Assembly (NCBI GenBank): GCA_015060625.1
Contig: SUYC01000014.1
Coordinates: forward strand, 31,103-95,102
DNA: 64,000 nt
Reading direction: 5' to 3'
Source of the DNA: Xylanibacter ruminicola
GTDB taxonomy: Bacteria > Bacteroidota > Bacteroidia > Bacteroidales > Bacteroidaceae
Each line of letters begins with the position of its first letter. Within the stretch, counting starts at the first letter, position 1. A program made the translations under genes and the position numbers. Below are positions 45,506-53,091 of this stretch, piece by piece. The notes under the pieces were generated by a model. The model did not search any database. It saw only the letters and a program-made list of their open reading frames with translations, and had not been told where the DNA came from.

Positions 45506-46446
45506 GACTGATTGCTTGCGTCAAAGAGCTTTTTCTTCTCTTCTTTGGTCAGACTGTCATAGCCACTCTTACGAATCTTGTCAAGAATGGCATCGATTTC
45601 TTCCTGATTCTGGCGTTTGCGAGCGTTATATTCCATATCATCTTCTTTCGAACCGCCACCTCTGTTCACGTGCATATTGGGATTGCTATAGTTGCCCTGA
45701 TGCTGCTTGCGCTGTTCAAAGTTGCGTTTCAGATTATCGAAGAACTGCATGCCCCGACCGCGATCATACCCGGAGTTGGGATGACGGTTCCAATAACGAA
45801 TCATCAGGAATCCAAACAGCATACCACCTAAGTGGGCTGTATGTGCCACACCATCACCGCTGGTTCCTAAGGCCGAGAAGAACTCGATGGCCACATAACC
45901 CAATACAAACCACTTGGCTTTGATTGGGAATGGGAAAGGAATGATAAAAAGACGTTCGTTAGGGAATGTCATGCCAAAGGCTAGGATGACAGCATATACG
46001 GCGCCAGAGGCACCAATGGTGGTCCAGGCATTTAGCTGACCGCTCAGTTGCTGACCGATGGCAAATATCTCGCCAAAGGTTACCGATGGGTCTTGGGCAC
46101 TAATCATCATATAGAACTGGCCCAACTGTGCGATTTCCTGCAGTAATCCTGCACCGATGCCGCAAGTGATGTAATAAAAAAGGAATTTCTTAGGTCCCCA
46201 TACATTTTCTATCACGCATCCAAACATCCACAAACCAAACATATTGCTTAGAATATGCATGAAGTTGGCATGCAGGAACAGATAGGTGACCAATTGATAC
46301 AGATGGAAATCGTTGGCCATAAAGAAATGCAGGCCACCGATGTTAGACAAATCGATACCACGCAGTTGTAATACTGTTGTGGCCAAGAATGCTATCAGGT
46401 TAATGATAAGCAGATTCTTTGTGATGGTTGGTATGCGGAACATCAT
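45502..46446 (-). CDS. Rhomboid-family intramembrane serine protease
   Basis: 314 residues with six membrane segments (about 10-215) and the catalytic dyad Ser147 (GASGAVY) and His205 (AHLGG), so activity is expected. A cytoplasmic tail of about 95 residues follows, Asn/Gln/Lys-rich and ending with a helical RKSGYDSLTKEEKKKLF motif found on many Bacteroidetes rhomboids. Substrates unknown. First gene of a two-gene unit with the EEP protein. Confidence 0.92.
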   Translation of the reverse strand: MMFRIPTITKNLLIINLIAFLATTVLQLRGIDLSNIGGLHFFMANDFHLYQLVTYLFLHANFMHILSNMFGLWMFGCVIENVWGPKKFLFYYITCGIGAGLLQEIAQLGQFYMMISAQDPSVTFGEIFAIGQQLSGQLNAWTTIGASGAVYAVILAFGMTFPNERLFIIPFPFPIKAKWFVLGYVAIEFFSALGTSGDGVAHTAHLGGMLFGFLMIRYWNRHPNSGYDRGRGMQFFDNLKRNFEQRKQHQGNYSNPNMHVNRGGGSKEDDMEYNARKRQNQEEIDAILDKIRKSGYDSLTKEEKKKLFDASNQS

Positions 46447-46509
46447 AATGCTTACTATTTATCTATTATTACTTTTTTTAAAAGAGCCCCTTTTTGCGGC
46501 TCTCGGGTG

Positions 46510-46544
46510 CAAAATTACGAAAATAATCTCTTTTTTAGGCCAAA
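46510..46544 (-). promoter_or_regulatory. Promoter of rhomboid-EEP unit
   Basis: On the minus strand TTTG (46,544-46,541), 23 bases, then TAATTTTG (46,517-46,510). It fits the Bacteroidetes pattern and is about 64 bases before the start. Confidence 0.55.
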
Positions 46545-46599
46545 ATCACTGTGATAACAACTATTTTTTATTAAAAAGTGAAATTTTTTTCTTTTTTTG

Positions 46600-46630
46600 T
46601 TGTTTCTTTAAATACTTTCCTTTATATTTG
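46600..46630 (+). promoter_or_regulatory. Promoter of HU gene
   Basis: TTG (46,600-46,602), 20 bases, then TATATTTG (46,623-46,630), leaving a leader of about 57 bases before the ATG at 46,694. Confidence 0.7.
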
Positions 46631-46693
46631 CCAAAGAATTCGGCTATACAACAGTTATTACTATTAAATATTTTATTTTAAATTATTAAGATT

Positions 46694-46966
46694 ATGAACA
46701 AAACAGAATTGGTAGAGAAGATCGCAGCAGGTGCTGGCATCTCTAAGGTTGACGCTAAGAAAGCTCTTGATGCAGCTGTAGTAGCAGTTAAGGACGCTCT
46801 CGTAAAGGGTGACAAGGTTGCTCTCGTTGGTTTCGGTACATTCAGTGTAAGTGAGCGTCCAGCTCGTGAGGGTATCAATCCTCTGACAAAGCAGAAGATC
46901 ACTATTGCTGCTAAGAAAGTTGCTAAGTTCAAGGCTGGTGCTGAGCTTGCTGACGCTATCAAGTAA
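46694..46966 (+). CDS. HU-family DNA-binding protein
   Basis: A 90-residue histone-like protein that bends DNA as a dimer. It begins [23 protein letters not shown] split at residue 20, has the [15 protein letters not shown] arm region with the conserved proline, and the typical C-terminal helix. Own promoter and a strong terminator; codon use is that of a highly expressed gene (many GCT, GTT, AAG). Confidence 0.96.
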   Translation: MNKTELVEKIAAGAGISKVDAKKALDAAVVAVKDALVKGDKVALVGFGTFSVSERPAREGINPLTKQKITIAAKKVAKFKAGAELADAIK

Positions 46967-46987
46967 TTTTCTTGTAAATAAAAAATC

Positions 46988-47014
46988 AATGGGGGCCTTT
47001 TCAGGGTCCCCATT
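46988..47014 (+). terminator. Terminator after HU
   Basis: AATGGGG (46,988-46,994) pairs with CCCCATT (47,008-47,014), followed by TTT. It can also stop the convergent dehydrogenase gene. Confidence 0.75.
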
Positions 47015-47037
47015 TTAATTATATATGTGTGATATTC

Positions 47038-47841
47038 TTATTTGGGCTGTTTTCCAATGTAGGCCAGGATACCACCATCAACATAAAGAATATGTCCGTT
47101 GACGGCATCCGAAGCGTGTGATGCCAGGAATACAGCAGGACCACCTAACTCTGAAGGATCGAGCCAACGACCGGCAGGTGTCTTTGCACATATGAATGAA
47201 TCAAATGGATGACGGCTTCCGTCTGGCTGGCGCTCACGCAATGGAGCTGTCTGTGGTGTGGCAATATAACCAGGGCCAATGCCATTACACTGGATGTTAT
47301 ATTCGCCGTATTCTGAACAGATGTTACGTGTAAGCATCTTCAAACCACCCTTGGCAGCAGCGTAGGCAGATACTGTTTCGCGACCCAACTCCGACATCAT
47401 AGAGCAGATGTTGATAATCTTACCCTCGCGACGTTCCATCATCTCAGGAATAACAGCTGAAGAGCAGATGAATGGACCAACGAGGTCGATATCGATAACC
47501 TGCTGGAACTCAGCGCGCTTCATTTCGTGCATAGGAATACGCTTGATGATACCGGCATTGTTAACCAGAATATCAATCTGACCAACCTCAGCGTGAATCT
47601 TCTCAACGAGTGCTTTGACAGCGTTCTCGTCAGTTACGTCGCATACATAACCCTTTACGTTCTCAATGCCAGCCTCTTTGTAGTTGTCAAGACCGCGCTG
47701 CAGAGCAGCTTCGTTAATGTCGTTGAAGATGATGTTTTTGATGCCTGCAGCAACAAATGCTTTGGCAATGTTGAAACCAATACCGTAAGATGCACCTGTA
47801 ATCCAAGCGTTCTTACCCTCTAATGAAAAAAGATTTGCCAT
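47038..47841 (-). CDS. SDR oxidoreductase, gluconate 5-dehydrogenase/KduD-like
   Basis: A 267-residue classical short-chain dehydrogenase: NAD(P) loop TGASYGIG, NNAG motif, catalytic Tyr and Lys in SAYAAAKGG and C-terminal LYVDGGILAYIG. Closest remembered families are gluconate 5-dehydrogenase (Ga5DH) and KduD (2-dehydro-3-deoxy-gluconate 5-dehydrogenase) of uronate metabolism. No kduI or other pectin/uronate genes are adjacent here, so substrate is open. Single gene, converging with HU. Confidence 0.82.
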   Translation of the reverse strand: MANLFSLEGKNAWITGASYGIGFNIAKAFVAAGIKNIIFNDINEAALQRGLDNYKEAGIENVKGYVCDVTDENAVKALVEKIHAEVGQIDILVNNAGIIKRIPMHEMKRAEFQQVIDIDLVGPFICSSAVIPEMMERREGKIINICSMMSELGRETVSAYAAAKGGLKMLTRNICSEYGEYNIQCNGIGPGYIATPQTAPLRERQPDGSRHPFDSFICAKTPAGRWLDPSELGGPAVFLASHASDAVNGHILYVDGGILAYIGKQPK

Positions 47842-47874
47842 AATTCGTTTGTTTTAGAAGTTATTCTTTAGTAG

Positions 47875-47945
47875 TTGGACGACTCGGATTCGAACCGGGA
47901 ATGACAGAACCAAAACCTGTAGTGTTACCATTACACCATCGTCCA
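47875..47945 (-). tRNA. tRNA-Gln (TTG anticodon)
   Basis: On the minus strand the acceptor TGGACGA pairs with TCGTCCA; the anticodon stem ACAGG/TCTGT encloses TTTTGGT with anticodon TTG; the T-arm reads CCCGG TTCGAAT CCGAG. Discriminator A (47,875), no CCA encoded. Confidence 0.95.
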
Positions 47946-47959
47946 AGGCTATTTGGCTG

Positions 47960-47991
47960 CAAAGGTACAAAGATTTTTTCGAAGTACCAAA
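47960..47991 (-). promoter_or_regulatory. Promoter of tRNA-Gln
   Basis: Minus strand TTTG (47,991-47,988), exactly 20 bases, TACCTTTG (47,967-47,960), 14 bases before the tRNA. A consensus Bacteroidetes promoter. Confidence 0.85.
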
Positions 47992-48006
47992 TTTTGCAGC
48001 CAAATA

Positions 48007-49302
48007 TTATTTAACTATCAGCAAGTAATAGTTCTTTTTGCCTTTTTGGGCTAAAAGATACTTGCCGTCGATCAGATCTTCGGCTGTGATAGCACGATTC
48101 TGGTCGGTAATCTTTTCTTTGTTCAGCGATACTCCACCGCCCTGAACCATTTTGCGCATTTCGCCCTTAGAAGGGAATACGGGAGCTACGGTTGTCAGCA
48201 GTTCGATAGCGGGCTGACCAAGCTGATCCTTGGAAATTTCGAACTGAGGTACGCCGTCGAATACATCGAGCAGGGTCTGCTCGTCAAGTTTCTCAAGTCC
48301 TTCTTTGGTTGATTTACCAAACAGGATGTTCGAAGCTTCGATAGCTGTGTCGAGAGCCTCTTTTGAGTGAACCAGCACGGTTACCTCCTCGGCCAGACGC
48401 TTCTGCAGAACACGGCGACCAGGATCCTGCTTGTGCTCCTCGATGAGAGCATCGATGACATCTTTCTCGAGTGATGTAAAGATCTTGATGTAACGCTCCG
48501 CATCGTCATCGCTCACATTCAGCCAGAACTGGTAGAACTTGTATGGAGTGGTGCGGACAGGATCGAGCCAGATATTACCACTCTCGGTCTTACCAAACTT
48601 CTTACCGTCGCTCTTGGTAATTAGCGGACAGGTGAGTGCAAAGGTCTCAACCTCATTGCCCAGAGTACGACGGATAAGCTCAGTACCAGTAGTCATGTTA
48701 CCCCACTGGTCGTTACCGCCCAACTGCAGTTTAACACCGTAGTGCTGATAGAGGTATAGGAAGTCATAGCCCTGCAGCAACTGATAGGTGAACTCGGTGA
48801 ACGACAGACCATCGCGTGCAGTACCGTTCAAACGCTGCTGTACGCTCTCCTTGGCCATCATGTAGTTAACGGTGATGTGCTTACCTACCTCGCGTGCAAA
48901 GTCAAGGAAGGTAAAGTCCTTCATCCAGTCGTAGTTGTTAACCATCAGTGCAGCATTGGGTTCCTTCGACTCGAAATCGAGGAATTTAGCCACTTGCTTT
49001 TTGATGCACTCCTGGTTGTGATATAGTGTTTCGTTATTAAGCAGATTACGCTCCTGGCTCTTACCAGATGGGTCGCCAATCATACCTGTGGCACCACCAA
49101 CCAGAATGACAGGACGGTGACCGCAACGCTGAAGGTGGCGGAGCATCATGATACCGCACAGGTGTCCGATATGCAGCGAGTCGGCTGTAGGGTCGGTACC
49201 CAAATAGGCTGTAACCATCTCTTTTTGGAGCAGTTCTTCGGTACCTGGCATCATCTGGGCTAGCATACCGCGCCATTTCAGTTCTTCTACAAAGTTCTTC
49301 AT
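48007..49302 (-). CDS. tyrS: Tyrosyl-tRNA synthetase
   Basis: 431 residues. Class I motifs are present: HIGHLCG near residue 44 as the HIGH site and KFGKTES near 233 as the KMSKS site; GGNDQWGN near 195 is the family tyrosine-binding region. A C-terminal S4-like RNA-binding domain ends the protein ([19 protein letters not shown] split around the S4 motif). Charges tRNA-Tyr in the cytoplasm. A CTAG repeat array lies upstream between it and yidD. Confidence 0.97.
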   Translation of the reverse strand: MKNFVEELKWRGMLAQMMPGTEELLQKEMVTAYLGTDPTADSLHIGHLCGIMMLRHLQRCGHRPVILVGGATGMIGDPSGKSQERNLLNNETLYHNQECIKKQVAKFLDFESKEPNAALMVNNYDWMKDFTFLDFAREVGKHITVNYMMAKESVQQRLNGTARDGLSFTEFTYQLLQGYDFLYLYQHYGVKLQLGGNDQWGNMTTGTELIRRTLGNEVETFALTCPLITKSDGKKFGKTESGNIWLDPVRTTPYKFYQFWLNVSDDDAERYIKIFTSLEKDVIDALIEEHKQDPGRRVLQKRLAEEVTVLVHSKEALDTAIEASNILFGKSTKEGLEKLDEQTLLDVFDGVPQFEISKDQLGQPAIELLTTVAPVFPSKGEMRKMVQGGGVSLNKEKITDQNRAITAEDLIDGKYLLAQKGKKNYYLLIVK

Positions 49303-49328
49303 CTTTATTATTTTTTTTATTTTATTAT

Positions 49329-49377
49329 CTAGTATTGCTAGTTATCCTAGTTTTCCTAGCTTGGCTAGGATTGCTAG
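49329..49377. repeat. CTAG array with 9-base period between yidD and tyrS
   Basis: CTAG occurs at 49,329, 49,338, 49,347, 49,356, 49,365 and 49,374, an exact 9-base period. Within it TCCTAGC (49,354-49,360) pairs with GCTAGGA (49,364-49,370) over a 3-base loop, the same layout as the array at 5,980-6,037. Confidence 0.9.
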
Positions 49378-49393
49378 GCTCTATAGAGAAAGA

Positions 49394-49624
49394 TTAGGGC
49401 ACTGGGTCGTAACCAGAACCGCCCCATGGGTTGCATCTTAATATACGCCAGATGGCCAGTCCTAAGCCCTTGATGGGACCATGCTTTAAAATGGCTTGCT
49501 TGGCATACTCACTGCATGTGGGAGTGAATCGGCACGAAGGCCCTAAAAGCGGAGAAATGGCCAGCTGATAAAAGCGGATGGGTAATATCAGTAGCCACGA
49601 TATGAGATGCACAAGCCTTTTCAT
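49394..49624 (-). CDS. yidD: YidD membrane-insertion efficiency factor
   Basis: 76 residues with the family core [17 protein letters not shown] and [17 protein letters not shown] split at the conserved glycine. YidD helps insertion of membrane proteins near YidC. Its ATG overlaps the rnpA stop by 4 bases, the usual rnpA-yidD coupling. Confidence 0.94.
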   Translation of the reverse strand: MKRLVHLISWLLILPIRFYQLAISPLLGPSCRFTPTCSEYAKQAILKHGPIKGLGLAIWRILRCNPWGGSGYDPVP

Positions 49625-50016
49625 GCCTTCTCTTTAGCAATCTGCTTCATCACACTGATCATTTTCTTCTCAACATCAGCTGTAGCGAAGTGTTTGTCGG
49701 TCAACCAGATGACAGCTATCAAGAGCATTTCGCCTTCGTTTACCTTACCTTCGAGCAGCGATTTGTTCTTGCGGTAGGCTTCACGGACCTGACGTTTTAC
49801 CCTGTTCCTGTCAACCGCATGCTTAAAACGTTTCTTAGGTACGCTGATGAGCAGTTGTACAGGGGCGCACCCCTCATGGTGCTCTGTTTTAAGAAAAACA
49901 GCTCTTAGAGGATAAGCAGTCAACGAATGACTATTGCTTTTCTCAAAGAGCGTTTCTATCAGCAAATTGCTGACGATGCGCTCCTCTTTGCTGAAGGTAC
50001 GCGCTGTCGTCATCAA
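49621..50016 (-). CDS. rnpA: Ribonuclease P protein component
   Basis: 131 residues, the protein subunit that assists RNase P RNA in tRNA 5' processing. The RNR signature [14 protein letters not shown] is near residue 73, preceded by [12 protein letters not shown]. The N-terminal FSKEERIVS is typical. Located between hemD and yidD with 3-4 base contacts, so part of an operon starting at metK or DUF4271. Confidence 0.94.
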   Translation of the reverse strand: MMTTARTFSKEERIVSNLLIETLFEKSNSHSLTAYPLRAVFLKTEHHEGCAPVQLLISVPKKRFKHAVDRNRVKRQVREAYRKNKSLLEGKVNEGEMLLIAVIWLTDKHFATADVEKKMISVMKQIAKEKA

Positions 50017-50019
50017 TGA

Positions 50020-50769
50020 TTAGTCTTGTATTTCAAACAGGTAGTGCTGCAAAGCACCTGTCATGGATGGATACTTCTCGTTAGGAGCCTCGATGTCCAG
50101 TCGCAGACCAGCTTCCTTGGCAGCCTTTGCTGTGGCAGGGCCGAAAGTGGCGATGGCAATCTTGTCCTGCTTGAAATTGGGGAAGTTCTTAGTCAGCGAC
50201 TCGATTCCTGCGGGGCTGAAGAAAATCAGCATGTCGTAATCGAAATTCTTAACTTCCTCTTCTGTGAAATCGTTGCTCACAGTCTTGTACATCACACATT
50301 CGGTGTGCTGCAGCTTCTTTGAATCGAGCAGGTTGGCTAAACTATCGGTATGTACATCGCTCAGTGGAACGAGATACTTCTCAGTCTTATGCTTTACCAT
50401 GGTAGGAATCAGATCGTCGATACGACCAGTCTCACCAAAGAAAATCTTACGTTTTCTATACTGCACATATTTCTGGATGTACAGAGCAATAGTCTCTGTA
50501 ACACAGAAATACTTCATGTCCTCAGGAATGTTGATTCTGAGTTCCTTGGCCATATTAAAGAAATGGTCAATGGCATGACGTGAGGTGAATACAACAGCAG
50601 TGTGATCCAGAATGTTCACCTTCTGAGCACGGAAATCTTTAGAGCTGATTGCTTCCACCTTAATAAAAGGACGGAAAATCAGTTCAACACCAAACTTGTT
50701 CGCAATATCGAAATATGGCGACTTCTCACTTGTTGGCTTAGGTTGTGAAACCAAAATCTTTTTGATCAT
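50020..50769 (-). CDS. hemD: Uroporphyrinogen-III synthase (HemD family)
   Basis: 249 residues with the bilobed HemD fold: ILVSQPKPTSEKSPY at the N-terminus, VVFTSRHAIDHFF near residue 60 and MLIFFSPAGIESL near 180, then FGPATAKAAKEAGL. The enzyme closes hydroxymethylbilane to uroporphyrinogen III. In Bacteroidetes this gene sits between DUF4271 and rnpA without other heme genes, as here, so a role in heme synthesis is by family only. Confidence 0.85.
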   Translation of the reverse strand: MIKKILVSQPKPTSEKSPYFDIANKFGVELIFRPFIKVEAISSKDFRAQKVNILDHTAVVFTSRHAIDHFFNMAKELRINIPEDMKYFCVTETIALYIQKYVQYRKRKIFFGETGRIDDLIPTMVKHKTEKYLVPLSDVHTDSLANLLDSKKLQHTECVMYKTVSNDFTEEEVKNFDYDMLIFFSPAGIESLTKNFPNFKQDKIAIATFGPATAKAAKEAGLRLDIEAPNEKYPSMTGALQHYLFEIQD

Positions 50770-50777
50770 ATTGTGTC

Positions 50778-51794
50778 CTAAATATTTATTTTCAAATTCT
50801 CAGTTATTACCAACAATCCGCTCCAAAGCGAAATTAAAGGTATCATTTCGAGGGCACAAAAGTACAAAATATTTTGCAGAAAACCACTTTTTTCGTTAAA
50901 AAAGATAGTGTAAGACTTATAAAATGTGAGAATTTTAGCAAAAATAACGATAGTTGCGGTATAATAGATGGCATTTTGGAGCGAAAACTGGAAATATGCC
51001 AATAGTAATACCAATGGGAATAAAGCGACACCTTCGAGCGATGTGATGAGTAGAAGTGAACCGTGGAATTGTAAAATTTTTCTCCTTGAAAAGAATATAC
51101 TGTTCACGACCGAATACAACAACATTCTGCCTAACATATAAATAAGTATGCTCAGTCCGTAGATAAACAGCAAGGTGTATTCGGATGAGAATACAAAGGT
51201 ATTGGCCACAAAATGGTTGGTGTAGAAGTAGTAGAGTAGGGCATAGAGCAGACAGGTGATGAACAGGAACAAGAACTGGAATTTGATCTCACTGCCTGTC
51301 TCGTCAAGTATCTGACTGGACTTAGAGGGTGAGAAGAAATGCTTGGTCTGTTTGATAATAAATCCTGATATGCGTGACAGGGTAAATGTAATCAGCAGGA
51401 AGCAGAAAATCAGGATGCCTGTTACGAAACTGTCGTTCTGAATGGTGTAGGGGATGGGGGCTCCCGAAACACCGATGCGTTCTACATTCAGTTCTGCGTG
51501 ATACATCGTGTTGTTCGAGAAAAAATTCTCACGGTAATAACTTGGTAAGTTTACTTCCTTCAAGTCGCGAGGTATCTCCTGACCGGGCAGGTGCAGCGTG
51601 TCTGGTCTGTTGCTATAATGAATCTCCTTGGGTTCAAACCACTCTTGTATGGCCGAATCTTGTTGGGCAGGTGTAGCATCTTTAGGCAATAACCGCAGCA
51701 CCTCATAGGGTGTCTGCGGTTTCGCCTTATGAACTGCCACCGAGTCTCCTGGGGCAGATGTTATAGTAGTTAGGATGCTATCGTTCTGCAGCAT
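50778..51794 (-). CDS. DUF4271 membrane protein
   Basis: 338 residues: an N-terminal cytoplasmic or periplasmic part of about 120 residues, then seven to eight membrane helices (for example FVTGILIFCFLLITF and FQFLFLFITCLLYALL). The match is to DUF4271, found only in Bacteroidetes and nearly always upstream of hemD. Function unknown. Its start is 6 bases downstream of the metK stop. Confidence 0.82.
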   Translation of the reverse strand: MLQNDSILTTITSAPGDSVAVHKAKPQTPYEVLRLLPKDATPAQQDSAIQEWFEPKEIHYSNRPDTLHLPGQEIPRDLKEVNLPSYYRENFFSNNTMYHAELNVERIGVSGAPIPYTIQNDSFVTGILIFCFLLITFTLSRISGFIIKQTKHFFSPSKSSQILDETGSEIKFQFLFLFITCLLYALLYYFYTNHFVANTFVFSSEYTLLFIYGLSILIYMLGRMLLYSVVNSIFFSRRKILQFHGSLLLITSLEGVALFPLVLLLAYFQFSLQNAIYYTATIVIFAKILTFYKSYTIFFNEKSGFLQNILYFCALEMIPLISLWSGLLVITENLKINI

Positions 51795-51800
51795 ATCTGT

Positions 51801-53057
51801 TTACAGTCCGAACTCTTTGCGGATGTCATCTACTCGGTCCAGTTTCTCCCAAGTAAACAGTTCTACATCCATTGTTTTTGTTTCGTGATAATGACTGGTG
51901 AAAGTCTTCTGAACAACCTCACACTGGCGTCCCATGTGTCCGTAAGCGGCTGTCTCGCTGTACATTGGCTGACGGAGCTTCAGGGTGCGCTCGATGGCCT
52001 TTGGACGCAGGTCGAAGAGTTTCTCAATCTTCTTGGCTATCTCGCCATCGCTCATCTGTACGTTACTGCGACCATAGGTATTTACGTAGATGTTCATGGG
52101 CTTAGCCACGCCGATGGCATAGCTAATCTGTACCAGCATCTCGTCGGCAACACCAGCAGCTACCATGTTCTTGGCAATGTGGCGGGCTGCGTAGGCGGCA
52201 CTGCGGTCAACCTTCGATGAGTCCTTACCCGAGAAGGCACCACCTCCGTGTGCACCCTTGCCACCATAGGTGTCAACAATGATTTTACGGCCAGTCAGAC
52301 CTGTATCACCATGAGGACCACCAATCACAAACTTACCTGTTGGGTTTACGTAATACTTGATATCCAGTCCGAACAGGTCGAGTACCTTCTGTGAGTGGAT
52401 CTGCTGCTTTACGCGGGGGATCAGGATGTTAATCACATCATCCTTGATCTTTGCCAGCATCTTCTCGTCTTCGTCGAAGTCATCGTGCTGTGTTGATACT
52501 ACAATGGTGTCGATACGCTCAGGAATACCCTCGTCGGAGTATTGTACGGTTACCTGACTCTTAGCGTCGGGACGCAGGTAGGTCATCTCCTTACCTTCTT
52601 TGCGGATGTCAGCCAGAGTGCGCATGATGAGGTGTGCCAGATCGAGACTTACAGGCATGTAGCTCTCTGTCTCATTAGTAGCATAACCGAACATCATACC
52701 CTGGTCGCCAGCTCCCTGTTCGTCTTCATTGCCGTTGTCAACACCGCGGTTGATGTCGGCACTCTGCTCGTGGATGGCACTCAGGATTCCGCATGAATCG
52801 CCGTCGAATTGATACTCTGCTTTGGTGTAGCCAATGCGCTTAATTGTTTTGCGGGCTATGGTCTGCAGGTCGATGTACACATCACTGCTAACCTCACCCA
52901 TGATAACAACCTGACCTGTGGTGACAAACGACTCAATGGCACAGCGTGCCTTGGAGTCGTATGCCAGGAATTGGTCAAGTAATGCATCAGAAATCTGATC
53001 AGCCACCTTATCGGGATGACCTTCAGATACTGATTCTGACGAAAATAGATAACTCAT
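51801..53057 (-). CDS. metK: S-adenosylmethionine synthetase
   Basis: 418 residues; makes SAM from methionine and ATP. Motifs: [17 protein letters not shown] near the N-terminus, the [15 protein letters not shown] active-site loop near 120 and [15 protein letters not shown] near 275. The C-terminus is about 30 residues longer than the E. coli enzyme (384), as in Bacteroidetes. Lies first in the run metK-DUF4271-hemD-rnpA-yidD. Confidence 0.97.
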   Translation of the reverse strand: MSYLFSSESVSEGHPDKVADQISDALLDQFLAYDSKARCAIESFVTTGQVVIMGEVSSDVYIDLQTIARKTIKRIGYTKAEYQFDGDSCGILSAIHEQSADINRGVDNGNEDEQGAGDQGMMFGYATNETESYMPVSLDLAHLIMRTLADIRKEGKEMTYLRPDAKSQVTVQYSDEGIPERIDTIVVSTQHDDFDEDEKMLAKIKDDVINILIPRVKQQIHSQKVLDLFGLDIKYYVNPTGKFVIGGPHGDTGLTGRKIIVDTYGGKGAHGGGAFSGKDSSKVDRSAAYAARHIAKNMVAAGVADEMLVQISYAIGVAKPMNIYVNTYGRSNVQMSDGEIAKKIEKLFDLRPKAIERTLKLRQPMYSETAAYGHMGRQCEVVQKTFTSHYHETKTMDVELFTWEKLDRVDDIRKEFGL

Positions 53058-53091
53058 TCTCTCTAAAATCTAAATACTTAATTCTTAATGT

